DNA of 64,000 bases from Haloferax sp. Atlit-12N. Its GTDB lineage: Archaea; Halobacteriota; Halobacteria; Halobacteriales; Haloferacaceae. A program made the position numbers and the translations under genes. Shown here piece by piece: positions 1-8,879 of the stretch. The stretch covers positions 1,054,001 to 1,118,000 of the forward strand of contig NZ_PSYW01000002.1 of assembly GCF_003383095.1 (NCBI RefSeq), written 5' to 3'. The notes below the pieces were generated by a model. The model worked only from the letters and a program-made list of their open reading frames with translations, was not told the DNA's origin and made no database searches. The number at the start of each line of letters is the position of its first letter. Positions within the stretch are counted from its first letter, which is position 1.

Positions 1-1
1 T

Positions 2-295
2 GGGACCGTCGCAGGAACCGAGGCGATGGCGACGGTTCGGGAACGACTCGGCGTCGAGTCGTTAGCTGATATCAGCCGAGGAATTGGCTACGACGACGGG
101 GACGTGAGACGGGTGATGTTCGCCTACGAGGTGTGGCCGAACCGGAGCGGTGAAGCACGAACGCCGTCCGTCGAATTCGAGGCGCTCGTCTCGGCGGTTC
201 CGCGCACGGTTACTGCGAACCTCCAGTTCGAAGCGACGACGCTCTCGGGGACGTTCCACCCCGTGGTCGAGTTCCGGCAGATATACCGGTCCTGA
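2..295 (+). CDS. Uncharacterised protein, probably the C-terminal part of a longer gene
   Basis: The reading frame is open from the left edge of the window to a TGA at 293-295, so the true start may lie outside; an internal ATG is at 26. The visible part is mixed alpha/beta with a beta-rich C-terminus ending in FRQIYRS. I do not recognise the family and see no catalytic motif or membrane segment. It is followed by the promoter of the next gene and is therefore the end of its own transcription unit. Confidence 0.5.
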   Translation, partial: GTVAGTEAMATVRERLGVESLADISRGIGYDDGDVRRVMFAYEVWPNRSGEARTPSVEFEALVSAVPRTVTANLQFEATTLSGTFHPVVEFRQIYRS

Positions 296-313
296 CTCGC
301 CGCGGTCGGCCAC

Positions 314-321
314 GTTTATAC
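314..321 (+). promoter_or_regulatory. TATA box of the metallo-hydrolase gene
   Basis: The sequence cgtttata is centred about 28 nt before the ATG at 346. In haloarchaea this spacing puts transcription start at or next to the start codon, so the mRNA should be leaderless. This supports ATG 346 over the in-frame GTG at 334. Confidence 0.6.
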
Positions 322-345
322 CTCACCGCCCCCGTGGTTGAGTCA

Positions 346-1170
346 ATGCGCGTGACCCTCCTCGGGACCGGCGACACGACCGGCACGCCCACCGTCGGGT
401 GCGACTGCGAGACCTGCCTCGCGGCCCGCGAGCGAGGCATCGAGCGGACGCGCTTTTCGGTCCACGTGCAAAACGAGCGGACCGGCGAGTCGCTCCTCGT
501 GGACTTCAGCCCCGACTTCCGCCACCAGTTTCTCACGCAGGACGTGCCGCTTCCCGACGAGGCCTTAGTCACCCACATCCACTTCGACCACCTCGACGGT
601 CTCGGGAACGTCTACCGCCTCCTCGACGACCTCGCGGTCCACGCCGCCGACGAGGTCGACCCGGTCACGGGCGAGAGCGTCGCCGACGCGATTCGCTCGA
701 AGTTCGACTACCTCGACCGCATCTCGGTCGAAGACCAGACGCCGTTCGAGTCGTTCCGCGCCTGCGGCCTCGACGTGACGTTCGTGCCGGTCGTCCACCC
801 CCCGCTGGTCTGTTACGGCGTCGCCATCGAGGACCCCGAGACGGGCGCGAAGCTCTCGCTTTCTGGCGATTCCACCTACGCCATCCCCGAGGAGTCCCGC
901 GACGTGCTCCGTGACCCCGACCTGCTTCTCGCCGAGGCCATCGTCCCGGCGTCGGTCTGCGAGTACCACCCCATCGGCGGCGACGACTACGACGAAAACG
1001 GGGTCGCACGAACCTTCGGCACGAAGCACATGACCCGCGAGGGAGCCATCGCGCTCGGCGAGGAATTGAACGCCGACGAGACCCGCCTCGTCCACGTGGC
1101 GCACTACTACCCCGCCGACGAGGCGTTCGAGGAGCCGCTGGCGGTCGACGGCGAGGTGTACGACCTGTGA
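346..1170 (+). CDS. MBL-fold metallo-hydrolase, PhnP-like
   Basis: This is a metallo-beta-lactamase-fold phosphodiesterase-type hydrolase. The metal-binding signature HIHFDH is at about residues 77-82, and further His/Asp residues follow (HPP, SGDSTY, VHVAHYY). A CxCxxC cluster (Cys19, Cys21, Cys24) near the N-terminus matches the extra structural zinc site of PhnP-type cyclic phosphodiesterases. The substrate cannot be read from sequence: cyclic phosphoribose or another cyclic nucleotide is possible by family. The start at 346 was chosen from the leaderless promoter spacing. The next small membrane gene overlaps its stop codon, which suggests a shared transcript. Confidence 0.8.
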   Translation: MRVTLLGTGDTTGTPTVGCDCETCLAARERGIERTRFSVHVQNERTGESLLVDFSPDFRHQFLTQDVPLPDEALVTHIHFDHLDGLGNVYRLLDDLAVHAADEVDPVTGESVADAIRSKFDYLDRISVEDQTPFESFRACGLDVTFVPVVHPPLVCYGVAIEDPETGAKLSLSGDSTYAIPEESRDVLRDPDLLLAEAIVPASVCEYHPIGGDDYDENGVARTFGTKHMTREGAIALGEELNADETRLVHVAHYYPADEAFEEPLAVDGEVYDL

Positions 1171-1379
1171 AGCTGCGAACCGTCGCCGAGGACAAGGCGT
1201 TCAGGTATCTCATGGTCGCCGGTGTCGTCGCAGCCGCGGGCAACTTCGTCCTGACGTACGTCGATACGGGCCAGTTGGACGTCTTCGGCGTCGTCGTCCA
1301 GGTCGTTTTCGTCGCCGTCATCGGCGTCGCGCTCGTCACCTACTGGAACTACATGGAACAGCGGGCCGACGCGGAGTGA
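1167..1379 (+). CDS. Small two-helix membrane protein
   Basis: A 70-residue protein starting at a GTG that overlaps the stop of the hydrolase gene (GTGA arrangement), so it is probably translated from the same mRNA. Two hydrophobic segments (about residues 13-31 and 38-58) with a short basic N-terminus predict a two-helix inner-membrane protein. No catalytic motif is visible and the function is unknown. Confidence 0.6.
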   Translation: MKLRTVAEDKAFRYLMVAGVVAAAGNFVLTYVDTGQLDVFGVVVQVVFVAVIGVALVTYWNYMEQRADAE

Positions 1380-1440
1380 GGCCCGGGAGCGAACCCGGCG
1401 GTCCGGTGCGGTTTTGCGACCGGAGCGCGTCGGGACGGTC

Positions 1441-1623
1441 GTGTCCGATATCGTCGCTGCGCTCCGATACAGCACGCCGCTGGCAGTCGTCGCCGGCGTC
1501 ATCTGGTTCCTCGTGGCCTCGTGGTCCGGCGAGCCGAACTGGGTCGAGGGCGCGGTGTTCGTCGTCGGTTTCGGCGTCGTCGCGACGCTCGGCTGGGTTT
1601 ACTCCGACGAGCGAGACGACTAG
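1441..1623 (+). CDS. Small two-helix membrane protein
   Basis: About 60 residues from the GTG at 1441; an in-frame TTG at 1414 would add nine residues. Two hydrophobic helices (VVAGVIWFLVAS and FVVGFGVVATLGWVY) flank a short acidic loop, and the C-terminus is acidic. It lies 60 nt after another two-helix protein and may belong to the same unit. Function unknown. Confidence 0.5.
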   Translation: MSDIVAALRYSTPLAVVAGVIWFLVASWSGEPNWVEGAVFVVGFGVVATLGWVYSDERDD

Positions 1624-1647
1624 CGGCCCGACGAGCGGCAGGGCGAG

Positions 1648-2631
1648 TCAGCCGAACCGGTCGAGTCCCGACTGTCTGCGGACCACGCCGGTCGGGTCGG
1701 CGACCCAGTCCGTCCGCGACTCGCGGAGGCCGTCGCGGTCCAGTTCCGGCGGGTCGGCCGCCTCGAACGCCGAGCAGTCGGCACCGCACTCGGAGCCGGG
1801 GTCGACCACGCGGTCGAAGTGGGCGCAGACGGGGCGACCGTCGGCGTCGACGCGGGCGTGGGCGCAGGCGGGGAGGTCGTAGGCGCGCCACCCTTTTCCG
1901 TAGGCGCGCTCGGCGAGTCGGAGGCGGGCGGTTCGCTTTTCGGCGGGCGAGACGAGCGCCACGTCGGTGTGGAGCGAGTGGTACTCGACGGGTTCGACGC
2001 CGGTAGAGTGCGGAGAAAGCGGGCGGGCCTCGCGGACCACCTCCCGGTCGCCGGTGCCGGGGTCGAAGCGCCAGACGCCGACCTCCTCGGGGATGCGGTT
2101 GAGGTGCGCGCCGGTGACGTAGCTCTCAGTCGTGAGAATCACTTCGTCGAAGACCGCGAGGCTCACGTCGAGGCGGAGTTGTCGAAGCAGGTCGCCGGGA
2201 GTGCCGAGGTCGGGCTTGTTCTCGATGCCGACGAGTCGGGCGAACCAGTCGTCCGGATAGCGGGCGGCGCGGCGGACGTACTCTCTGCTCCGGCGGCGCT
2301 CGGACTCGAAGAAGCCGACTTCGACGGCGCGGTCGGTGGCACGCCGGGCGCGTCCCGGGTGGCAGTCGAAGCCGTCACGCCAGAAGACGGCGCTTCCGGC
2401 CCCCACGTCGCTCTCGATGGCCGTTGCGGGAATCGCGCAGTCGGTGATACGGGCGCGCTCGTCGAATCCCGGCCCCGGGACGACGGCGCACACGTCGATG
2501 ATGCGGCTCCCCGGCGAGGCGACCGACGCGCCGAGTTGGCGCGCGGGGAGCCAGTCGGTCGTCTGTTCGAGGTGGGCGCAGAGCGCCAGTTCGAAGGCGA
2601 ACTCCGACGGCGACGACACCGGAGCGGGCAC
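1648..2631 (-). CDS. Haloarchaeal uncharacterised protein (DUF5787-like) with a possible PD-(D/E)XK core and Cys cluster
   Basis: A 327-residue protein starting at the GTG at 2629-2631; a longer open frame reaches far upstream but runs through the divergent lipoprotein gene. It contains a hydrophobic strand ending in Asp (RIIDVC), then a strand with VGIENKPDLG, the order expected for a PD-(D/E)XK nuclease-like fold. The C-terminal third carries paired CAH motifs and CGADC, a possible metal site. I recognise it as the haloarchaeal family usually labelled DUF5787, and the nuclease idea is my inference. It is transcribed divergently from the lipoprotein gene at 2758. Confidence 0.6.
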   Translation of the reverse strand: MPAPVSSPSEFAFELALCAHLEQTTDWLPARQLGASVASPGSRIIDVCAVVPGPGFDERARITDCAIPATAIESDVGAGSAVFWRDGFDCHPGRARRATDRAVEVGFFESERRRSREYVRRAARYPDDWFARLVGIENKPDLGTPGDLLRQLRLDVSLAVFDEVILTTESYVTGAHLNRIPEEVGVWRFDPGTGDREVVREARPLSPHSTGVEPVEYHSLHTDVALVSPAEKRTARLRLAERAYGKGWRAYDLPACAHARVDADGRPVCAHFDRVVDPGSECGADCSAFEAADPPELDRDGLRESRTDWVADPTGVVRRQSGLDRFG

Positions 2632-2723
2632 GTGAGACGGTCGGTGACGGAGCGGCAAAAAGGTCGCTCTCGGACCTGCCGATGGGTCGCCCCGGTGTTC
2701 TCGTATTTGATTTTTAGGGAGGT

Positions 2724-2731
2724 ACATATTT
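2724..2731 (+). promoter_or_regulatory. TATA box of the Tat lipoprotein gene
   Basis: The AT-rich acatattt lies about 30 nt before the ATG at 2758, in an AT-rich divergent intergenic region. The spacing fits a leaderless transcript. Confidence 0.5.
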
Positions 2732-2757
2732 GAAACAGAGCACGGCAGTACTGACCG

Positions 2758-3567
2758 ATGAAGGGGGAAGACAACGCAGCCCACAGTATCAGACGGAGAA
2801 CGTACCTCGGTATCGCGGCCAGCGCGGGCCTCGCGGGACTCGCCGGCTGTAGTTCCGGAACGACCGCGAGCGCCGCGCGGGCACCGCCAAAGGTGCCGGA
2901 GGGGACGCTCGAAGCCGGCGGCTGGGAGTACATCGGGGGGCACTCGCTGGACCCGGCGTTCGAGCGGTCGGCTGGCCCGGCGAGCGTCTCCGCGGCGTTC
3001 GAGACGCTCGTCTACGAAGACATGGACCTCGCGGAGACGCTGAAAGAGAAGACACTCGGACAGGCCGAGGGGCAGTTCTCCCTGTTCTTCGCGACGCGCG
3101 TGACGCTCAATCCGAGCCTGTCGAACCTCCCGGAGACGGTCCGCGGGACGGTCGTCGACTTGGTCGAGAAGCACGCGCGGAAACACTACGAGGGGCAGTT
3201 GGAAGACGTGGACGTCACGGATATCGAACAGACGGACACGCGGACGACGACAGTCGACACCGGCGACTCGGCGCGCGTGACCGAGTACGGGGCCACCATC
3301 GCCTTCGACGAGATCACGTTCCCGTTCACCGACGAAAAGGAGTTCACTATCGAGAGTCAGGAGTTCGACGTGAGCGGGATGCTCGCCGTCTGGGAGCACG
3401 ACGGGACGATTCTCGTCGCGGGTGGCGCACACCCCGGCGAGAACATCGAACTCAGCGTGACCAAGGAGCCGACCGAGGCCATCGAGGTCTCGGTCGACAT
3501 CGACCTCGAACTCACGCCGGACGCCTACCGAGACGAGCTTCGCTCGCTCGTCAAGGGCGTCGAATAA
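2758..3567 (+). CDS. Secreted Tat lipoprotein, DUF6517-like
   Basis: A 269-residue protein with a Tat signal (RRRTYLG) followed by a hydrophobic stretch and the lipobox LAGC, so it should be exported folded and anchored by a lipid. The mature part is acidic and beta-rich with alternating strands such as FSLFFATRVTLN and VTEYGATIAF. I recognise it as the haloarchaeal DUF6517-type family of unknown function. No catalytic residues are evident. It is transcribed alone from its own promoter. Confidence 0.7.
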   Translation: MKGEDNAAHSIRRRTYLGIAASAGLAGLAGCSSGTTASAARAPPKVPEGTLEAGGWEYIGGHSLDPAFERSAGPASVSAAFETLVYEDMDLAETLKEKTLGQAEGQFSLFFATRVTLNPSLSNLPETVRGTVVDLVEKHARKHYEGQLEDVDVTDIEQTDTRTTTVDTGDSARVTEYGATIAFDEITFPFTDEKEFTIESQEFDVSGMLAVWEHDGTILVAGGAHPGENIELSVTKEPTEAIEVSVDIDLELTPDAYRDELRSLVKGVE

Positions 3568-3804
3568 CCGACGGATTCCGGAGCCGATAGCCGTTCGAGG
3601 GGTTACTCGAATCGGTCTACGAACCGTCGTGCTGGGGGGCACGACGACCCATTTTTCGAGGCGTCGCCGGGAGCGGGAGACGCCGCTGAATCGCCGCGCG
3701 CGGTGTGTGACCGCCCGACGTAGCCACAGCAGCCCCGGTCCGAGAACAGCACCTTTATCAGTCGTTCGGAGCCAAGTTCACGCAAGATTACTCTCAGGAG
3801 GTCA

Positions 3805-5040
3805 ATGGTGACGAAAAACCCACAACAACCGGAGGTGAACATCGGACTCGTCGGTCACGTCGACCACGGAAAGACGACGCTCGTTCAAGCGTTGTCCGGC
3901 TCGTGGACGGACCAACACTCGGAGGAGATGAAGCGCGGTATCTCCATCCGACTCGGGTACGCCGACGCGACGTTCCGTCAGATTCCCGGCGTTGACGCGC
4001 CGGAGTGTTACACGGTCGAAGAGGAGACCGAAGACGGCGAGGAGACGGACGTACGCCGCACCGTCTCGTTCGTCGACGCGCCCGGTCACGAGACGCTCAT
4101 GGCGACCATGCTCTCTGGTGCCGCCATCATGGACGGCGCCATTCTGCTCGTGAGCGCGACCGAGGACGTGCCGCAGGCCCAGACGGCCGAGCACCTGATG
4201 GCGCTCGATATCATCGGCATCGAGAACATCGTCATCGCGCAGAACAAGGTCGACCTCGTCGACCGCGAGCGCGCCCTCGACAACTACGAGCAGATCAAGG
4301 AGTTCGTGGAGGGAACGGTGGCCGAAGACGCGCCCATCGTCCCCATCAGCGCCCAGCAGGAGGTCAATCTGGACCTCCTCATCGAGGCCATCGAGGAGGA
4401 GATTCCGACGCCCGACCGCGACGAGACCGAAGACAGCCGGATGTTCGTCGCGCGCAGCTTCGACATCAACCGCCCGGGAACGACCTGGGACGGTCTCATG
4501 GGCGGCGTCATCGGCGGCAGCGTCGTCGCCGGCAAGCTCGAAGCGGGCGACGAACTCGAACTCCGCCCCGGCCGCGAAGTCGACGAGGAGGGCCAGACCG
4601 AATGGCGCTCCATCACGACCGAGGTCCGCTCGCTGCAGGCGGGCGGCAACATGGTCGACGAGGTCCGCCCCGGTGGTCTCTGCGGCGTCGGGACCGGTCT
4701 CGACCCGAGCTTCACGAAGGGCGACGCGCTCGCGGGGCAGGTCGCCGGCGAGCCCGGCACACTCCCGCCGACGCGCGAGCAGTTCACCATGGACGTGGAA
4801 CTGCTCGACCGCGTCGTCGGCGGCGAGGAAGACGAGGGTATCGACGAGATATCCACCGGCGAGCCCCTGATGCTCACCGTCGGAACCGCGACCACGGTCG
4901 GCGCGGTGACGAGCGCGCGAAGCGGCGAGGCGGAAGTCTCGCTCAAGCGCCCCGTCTGCGCCGCCGAAGGCGCGAAGATAGCCATCAACCGCCGCGTGGG
5001 CGCCCGCTGGCGGCTCATCGGTATCGGGACGCTCAAGTGA
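3805..5040 (+). CDS. eif2g: Translation initiation factor aIF2 subunit gamma
   Basis: This GTPase subunit of aIF2 carries Met-tRNAi to the small ribosomal subunit. G1 is GHVDHGKT (residues 17-24), G3 is DAPGHETLM (about 93-101) and G4 is NKVD. Beta-barrel domains 2 and 3 follow, with the usual RSFDINRPG and GGVIGGSV segments. The 411-residue length is normal. A Shine-Dalgarno-like aggaggt at 3796-3802 is only 2 nt from the ATG, so the GTG at 3808 could be used instead. It heads a conserved archaeal cluster with a PIN nuclease, Rpo7, Spt4 and dephospho-CoA kinase. Confidence 0.95.
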   Translation: MVTKNPQQPEVNIGLVGHVDHGKTTLVQALSGSWTDQHSEEMKRGISIRLGYADATFRQIPGVDAPECYTVEEETEDGEETDVRRTVSFVDAPGHETLMATMLSGAAIMDGAILLVSATEDVPQAQTAEHLMALDIIGIENIVIAQNKVDLVDRERALDNYEQIKEFVEGTVAEDAPIVPISAQQEVNLDLLIEAIEEEIPTPDRDETEDSRMFVARSFDINRPGTTWDGLMGGVIGGSVVAGKLEAGDELELRPGREVDEEGQTEWRSITTEVRSLQAGGNMVDEVRPGGLCGVGTGLDPSFTKGDALAGQVAGEPGTLPPTREQFTMDVELLDRVVGGEEDEGIDEISTGEPLMLTVGTATTVGAVTSARSGEAEVSLKRPVCAAEGAKIAINRRVGARWRLIGIGTLK

Positions 5041-5041
5041 C

Positions 5042-5431
5042 GTGACCGCCACCGTAGTCGTCATGGACACGAACGCGCTCATGATGCCGGTCGAACTCAA
5101 CGTCCGCGTGTTCGACGAGCTCGACCGGCTGCTCGCGGCCGACGCGGACCTCGTGGTCCCCACGGCCGTCCTCGACGAGCTGGAGAAGCTCTCGTCGGGC
5201 GCCGGGACCGAAGGCGTCGCGGCGAGCGTGGGCGCGGACCTAGCGACCCGGTGCCGGGCGGTCGAAACCGAGGAATCGTACGCCGACGACGCGGTCGTCG
5301 AACTCGCCGAATCGGGCGAGGTCGACTACGTCGTCACGAACGACAAGCCCCTCCGTGACCGGGTGCTCGACTGCGGGATTCCCGTCGTCGGCATCCGGGG
5401 GCACGCCACGCTGGCAATCACGGAACCTTAA
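5042..5431 (+). CDS. PIN-domain nuclease, Fcf1/Utp24-type
   Basis: A 129-residue PIN domain. Acidic residues of the active site are visible: VVMDTNALM near the N-terminus, LDELEKL in the middle, ESYADDAVVE, and VVTNDKPLRD near the C-terminus. A GTG start lies 1 nt after the eif2g stop, implying translational coupling. Archaeal homologues at this position resemble eukaryotic Fcf1/Utp24 and are thought to act in rRNA processing; that role is family inference. An ATG at 5063 would give a protein starting just before the first catalytic Asp. Confidence 0.8.
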   Translation: MTATVVVMDTNALMMPVELNVRVFDELDRLLAADADLVVPTAVLDELEKLSSGAGTEGVAASVGADLATRCRAVETEESYADDAVVELAESGEVDYVVTNDKPLRDRVLDCGIPVVGIRGHATLAITEP

Positions 5432-5438
5432 CGAAACT

Positions 5439-6011
5439 ATGTACAAACGGGTACGACTCAAAGATACAGTCGAAGTCCCACCCCGACACCTGGGCGACGT
5501 GACGCCCGAGCGGGTCAAGCGACTGTTGCAGGACAAGTTGGAAGGACGGATGGACGAAGACGTGGGGAGCGTCGTGAGCGTCGTGAACGTCAACGACATC
5601 GGCGAGGGCACCGTGCTGCCCAACCGCCCCGGCGTCTACTACGAGGCCGATTTCGACGCCATCACCTACGACCCCGACATGCAGGAGGTCGTCGACGGCA
5701 TCGTGGTCGAAGTCGTCGAGTTCGGTGCCTTCGTCGGCATCGGCCCGGTCGACGGCCTGCTGCACGTCTCGCAGATATCCGACGAATACCTCGCCTACGA
5801 CGGCGAGAATCAACAGCTCGCGTCGACCGAGTCCAACCAGACGCTCGCCGTCGACGACGAGGTTCGCGCTCGCATCGTCACGAAGAGCATCGACGAGCGC
5901 AACCCGCGCGACTCGAAGATCGGCCTCACGGCCAAACAGCCGGGGCTCGGCAAGCACGGCTGGCTCGAATCGAAGCGCCAGCAGAGCGAGGCCTCGGCGG
6001 AGGGTAACTGA
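5439..6011 (+). CDS. rpo7: DNA-directed RNA polymerase subunit E' (Rpo7)
   Basis: The Rpo7 stalk subunit of archaeal RNA polymerase (formerly RpoE1), homologue of Rpb7. It begins with the N-terminal RNP-like domain MYKRVRLKDTVEVPP and has an S1/OB-type RNA-binding domain around GIVVEVVEFGAFVGIG and GLLHVSQIS. The ATG at 5439 was chosen because upstream in-frame codons overlap the PIN gene and are not conserved-looking. The acidic tail is normal for halophiles. The stop overlaps the start of spt4 by one base. Confidence 0.93.
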   Translation: MYKRVRLKDTVEVPPRHLGDVTPERVKRLLQDKLEGRMDEDVGSVVSVVNVNDIGEGTVLPNRPGVYYEADFDAITYDPDMQEVVDGIVVEVVEFGAFVGIGPVDGLLHVSQISDEYLAYDGENQQLASTESNQTLAVDDEVRARIVTKSIDERNPRDSKIGLTAKQPGLGKHGWLESKRQQSEASAEGN

Positions 6012-6208
6012 TGGCGAAGCCCCGTCTCGCCTGCCGCGAGTGCCACTTCGTCAACGAGCCGGACAAACAGACGTGTGAGAACTGCGGGTCGAGCAGTCTC
6101 ACCGAAGACTGGGCGGGTTACGTCGTTATCACCCACCCCGAAGACAGCGAAATCGCCACCGAGATGAACGTCACCGAACCCGGTGGCTACGCGCTGAAGG
6201 TCCGCTGA
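6011..6208 (+). CDS. spt4: Transcription elongation factor Spt4 (RNA polymerase subunit E'')
   Basis: A 65-residue zinc-ribbon protein with CxxC pairs (CREC, CENC). It forms the Spt4-Spt5 processivity factor on archaeal RNA polymerase. Its ATG overlaps the TGA of rpo7 (TGATG), the usual coupled order. Length and motif spacing are typical. Confidence 0.92.
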   Translation: MAKPRLACRECHFVNEPDKQTCENCGSSSLTEDWAGYVVITHPEDSEIATEMNVTEPGGYALKVR

Positions 6209-6210
6209 GC

Positions 6211-6750
6211 ATGCTCACCCTGCCGACGGCGCTTCGCGCGGCGTTCAAAGAGCCGTTCGGCCCGGTGTACACCGAGGCCGACGACCTCCTCGCAGACGCA
6301 TCCAGCGAGGACGCGGACGCGCCGCTCGTCGCCGTCGGCGACGTCGTCACCTTCCACCTCCGCCGCGCCGGTCGCCCGCCGGACGTGGCCGTCATCGACG
6401 GCAAGACGAAGCGCGAGGCCGTCGGCGAGGAGATTCGCCGCGCGGTCGAGACCGGCCGCCTCGTCGAGGTCGAAAACGAACCGGGGACCGTCTCCGTCGC
6501 GCTCGTCGAGGCGCTCGTGGCCGCGCTCGACGCCGACGAACCGACGACGCTCCTCGTCGAGGGCGAAGAGGACCTCGCCACGCTCCCGGCGGTGCTCGCC
6601 GCGCCCGTCGGTTCGACCGTCGTCTACGGCCAACCCGACGAGGGAATGGTCCGCGTGACCGTCACCGACGCGGCCAAGACCGAGATGCGGGACCTCCTCG
6701 CGCAGTTCGACGGCGACTTCGACGCCGTGGTTGCGCCCATCGACGCCTGA
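6211..6750 (+). CDS. GTP-dependent dephospho-CoA kinase
   Basis: A 179-residue member of the archaeal DUF359 family, shown in archaea to phosphorylate dephospho-CoA with GTP in the last step of CoA synthesis. Recognisable blocks are VGDVVTFHL, VIDGKTKRE, the NEPGTVS segment, LLVEGEEDLATLP and VVYGQPDEGMV. The start lies 2 nt after spt4, so it is the last gene of the eif2g cluster. Membership rests on sequence resemblance and on the archaeal gene order. Confidence 0.88.
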   Translation: MLTLPTALRAAFKEPFGPVYTEADDLLADASSEDADAPLVAVGDVVTFHLRRAGRPPDVAVIDGKTKREAVGEEIRRAVETGRLVEVENEPGTVSVALVEALVAALDADEPTTLLVEGEEDLATLPAVLAAPVGSTVVYGQPDEGMVRVTVTDAAKTEMRDLLAQFDGDFDAVVAPIDA

Positions 6751-6818
6751 GACGCGGGCGCGCTCGTCCCTTCGAAATCCTTTTACTTGCTTCGGGGGGA
6801 ATTACTGGTAACTGAACC

Positions 6819-7124
6819 ATGGATATCGAAATCATCTCCGAGGAGGAGAACCCCATGTTGCACCGGACGGACGTTCGATTCGAGATCGTCCACGAGGAAG
6901 CGACGCCTTCCCGTCTGTCGGTCCGCGACTCGCTCGCGGCCAAACTGAACAAGGACTCCGACGAGGTCGTCGTCCACGAACTCGACACGAAGTTCGGCAT
7001 GCGCAAGACCGCGGGCTACGCGAAGGTCTACGAGAGCCCCGAGTTCGCGCGCGACGTCGAGCAGGAGCACATGCTCGAGCGCAACAAGATCACCGACGCC
7101 GAAGTCGAAGCCGAAGAGGCGTAG
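6819..7124 (+). CDS. rps24e: 30S ribosomal protein S24e
   Basis: A 101-residue small-subunit ribosomal protein with the typical N-terminus MDIEIISEEENPML and the core KFGMRKTAGYAKVYES. It is preceded by a TATA-like ttttact near 6781-6787. In several archaea S27ae follows directly, but here only 33 nt separate it from kae1-bud32, so S27ae is not encoded at this place. Confidence 0.93.
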   Translation: MDIEIISEEENPMLHRTDVRFEIVHEEATPSRLSVRDSLAAKLNKDSDEVVVHELDTKFGMRKTAGYAKVYESPEFARDVEQEHMLERNKITDAEVEAEEA

Positions 7125-7157
7125 TCCCGGCTTCGAACCGCCGTTTCTTCACACTCG

Positions 7158-8816
7158 ATGCGCATTCTCGGAATCGAAGGTACAGCGTGGGCCGCGAGCG
7201 CCGCGGTTTTCGAGACCGACGACCCCGACGCGCTCCGCTCCGGAACCGAGCGGACGCCCGACCCCTCGGCCGACCACGTCTTCATCGAATCTGACCCCTA
7301 CCAGCCCGACAGCGGCGGCATCCACCCGCGCGAGGCCGCAGAGCACATGGGGACTGCCGTCCCCGAGGTCGTCGAGACCGCGCTCGCGCACGCCGCGGAG
7401 CGACACGACGGCGACGGCCCCGTCGTGGACGGCGTCGCCTTCTCCCGCGGCCCCGGTCTGGGGCCGTGTCTCCGTATCGTCGGCACCGCGGCCCGCTCGG
7501 TCGCCCAGACGCTCGACGTGCCGTTGCTGGGCGTCAACCACATGGTCGCGCACCTCGAAATCGGCCGCTATCAGTCCGGTTTCGATTCGCCGGTCTGTCT
7601 GAACGCCTCGGGCGCGAACGCCCACCTGCTGGGCTATCACAACGGTCGCTACCGCGTCCTCGGCGAGACGATGGACACCGGCGTCGGCAACGCCATCGAC
7701 AAGTTCACCCGCCACGTCGGCTGGACCCACCCCGGCGGCCCGAAAGTCGAGGCGGCCGCGAAAGACGGCGACTACGTCGAACTGCCGTACGTCGTCAAGG
7801 GGATGGACTTCTCGTTTTCCGGCATCATGAGCGCCGCGAAGGACGAGGCGGACGCGGACACGCCCGTCCCCGACATCTGCGCCGGCCTGCAGGAGACCAT
7901 CTTCGCCATGCTCACCGAGGTGGCCGAGCGCGCCCTGTCGCTGACGGGGACGGACGAACTCGTCCTCGGCGGCGGCGTGGGCCAGAACGCCCGCCTGCGC
8001 GAGATGCTCGCGGAGATGTGCGACCAGCGCGGCGCGAAGTTCCACGCGCCCGAACCGCGGTTCCTCCGCGACAACGCCGGCATGATTGCCGTGCTGGGCG
8101 CGCGGATGCTCGCCGCGGGCGACACGCTCGCGGTCGAGGAATCGACCGTGGACCCGAACTTCCGCCCCGACCAGGTCGACGTGACGTGGCGCGGCGCGGA
8201 CGAGTCGGTCGCGCGCGCCTACACCGATGACGGCGCGATTCGCGGGGCCGAGGCGACCGTTGACATCGGCGCTGACGAGGTCGTCAAGCGGCGCGTCCCG
8301 AAGACGTACCGCCACCCGGAACTGGACGACAAACTCCGCCGCGAGCGAACCAAAGCCGAGTCGCGGCTGACGAGCGACGCCCGGCGCGCCGGCGTTCGGA
8401 CGCCCGTCATTCGGGACATAGACCCCGTCGAGGGTGTCATCACGTTCCAGCGAGTCGGCGACGCGGACCTCGCAGAGCGACTGGACCCCGAGTCCGTCCG
8501 CGTCGTCGGCGAGTACCTCGCGCGCCTCCACGGGGCCGGTATCGTCCACGGCGACCCGACCACGCGGAACGTCCGGGTCGGAACGGGGCCGGACGGCGAA
8601 CCGCGCGTGTATCTCATCGACTTCGGCCTCGGCTTCCACACGGGTCACGTCGAGGACCACGCGATGGACCTCCACGTGTTCGCCCAGAGCGTCGAGGGGA
8701 CCGCGGACGACGCCGACCCCCTCATCGACGCGCTCGAATCGGGCTACGAGGCCGTCGGCTCCGAGGAGGTTATCGCCCGGTTGCGAGAGGTCGAGTCGCG
8801 CGGCCGGTACCGGTAA
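7158..8816 (+). CDS. kae1: Kae1-Bud32 fusion, t6A biosynthesis (KEOPS complex)
   Basis: A 552-residue fusion. The N-terminal Kae1/TsaD domain (about 1-330) makes threonylcarbamoyl-adenosine at position 37 of ANN-decoding tRNAs, with HMVAHLE metal ligands, GPGLGPCLR and VLGGGVGQN. The C-terminal Bud32 atypical kinase domain (about 350-552) has the catalytic HGDPTTRN (Asp near 466) and IDFGLG. Such fusions are common in Euryarchaeota. Cgi121 and Pcc1, the other KEOPS subunits, are not in this window. The gene directly follows rps24e. Confidence 0.95.
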   Translation: MRILGIEGTAWAASAAVFETDDPDALRSGTERTPDPSADHVFIESDPYQPDSGGIHPREAAEHMGTAVPEVVETALAHAAERHDGDGPVVDGVAFSRGPGLGPCLRIVGTAARSVAQTLDVPLLGVNHMVAHLEIGRYQSGFDSPVCLNASGANAHLLGYHNGRYRVLGETMDTGVGNAIDKFTRHVGWTHPGGPKVEAAAKDGDYVELPYVVKGMDFSFSGIMSAAKDEADADTPVPDICAGLQETIFAMLTEVAERALSLTGTDELVLGGGVGQNARLREMLAEMCDQRGAKFHAPEPRFLRDNAGMIAVLGARMLAAGDTLAVEESTVDPNFRPDQVDVTWRGADESVARAYTDDGAIRGAEATVDIGADEVVKRRVPKTYRHPELDDKLRRERTKAESRLTSDARRAGVRTPVIRDIDPVEGVITFQRVGDADLAERLDPESVRVVGEYLARLHGAGIVHGDPTTRNVRVGTGPDGEPRVYLIDFGLGFHTGHVEDHAMDLHVFAQSVEGTADDADPLIDALESGYEAVGSEEVIARLREVESRGRYR

Positions 8817-8850
8817 CGGGCGCGGACTCCCCGTCGGAAGGCCAAAACGA

Positions 8851-8856
8851 TTTATC
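8851..8856 (+). promoter_or_regulatory. TATA box of the DUF5808 gene
   Basis: tttatc lies 24-29 nt before the ATG at 8880, consistent with a leaderless mRNA. Confidence 0.5.
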
Positions 8857-8879
8857 CCGAGCCGGCGTATTCGTCTCAT

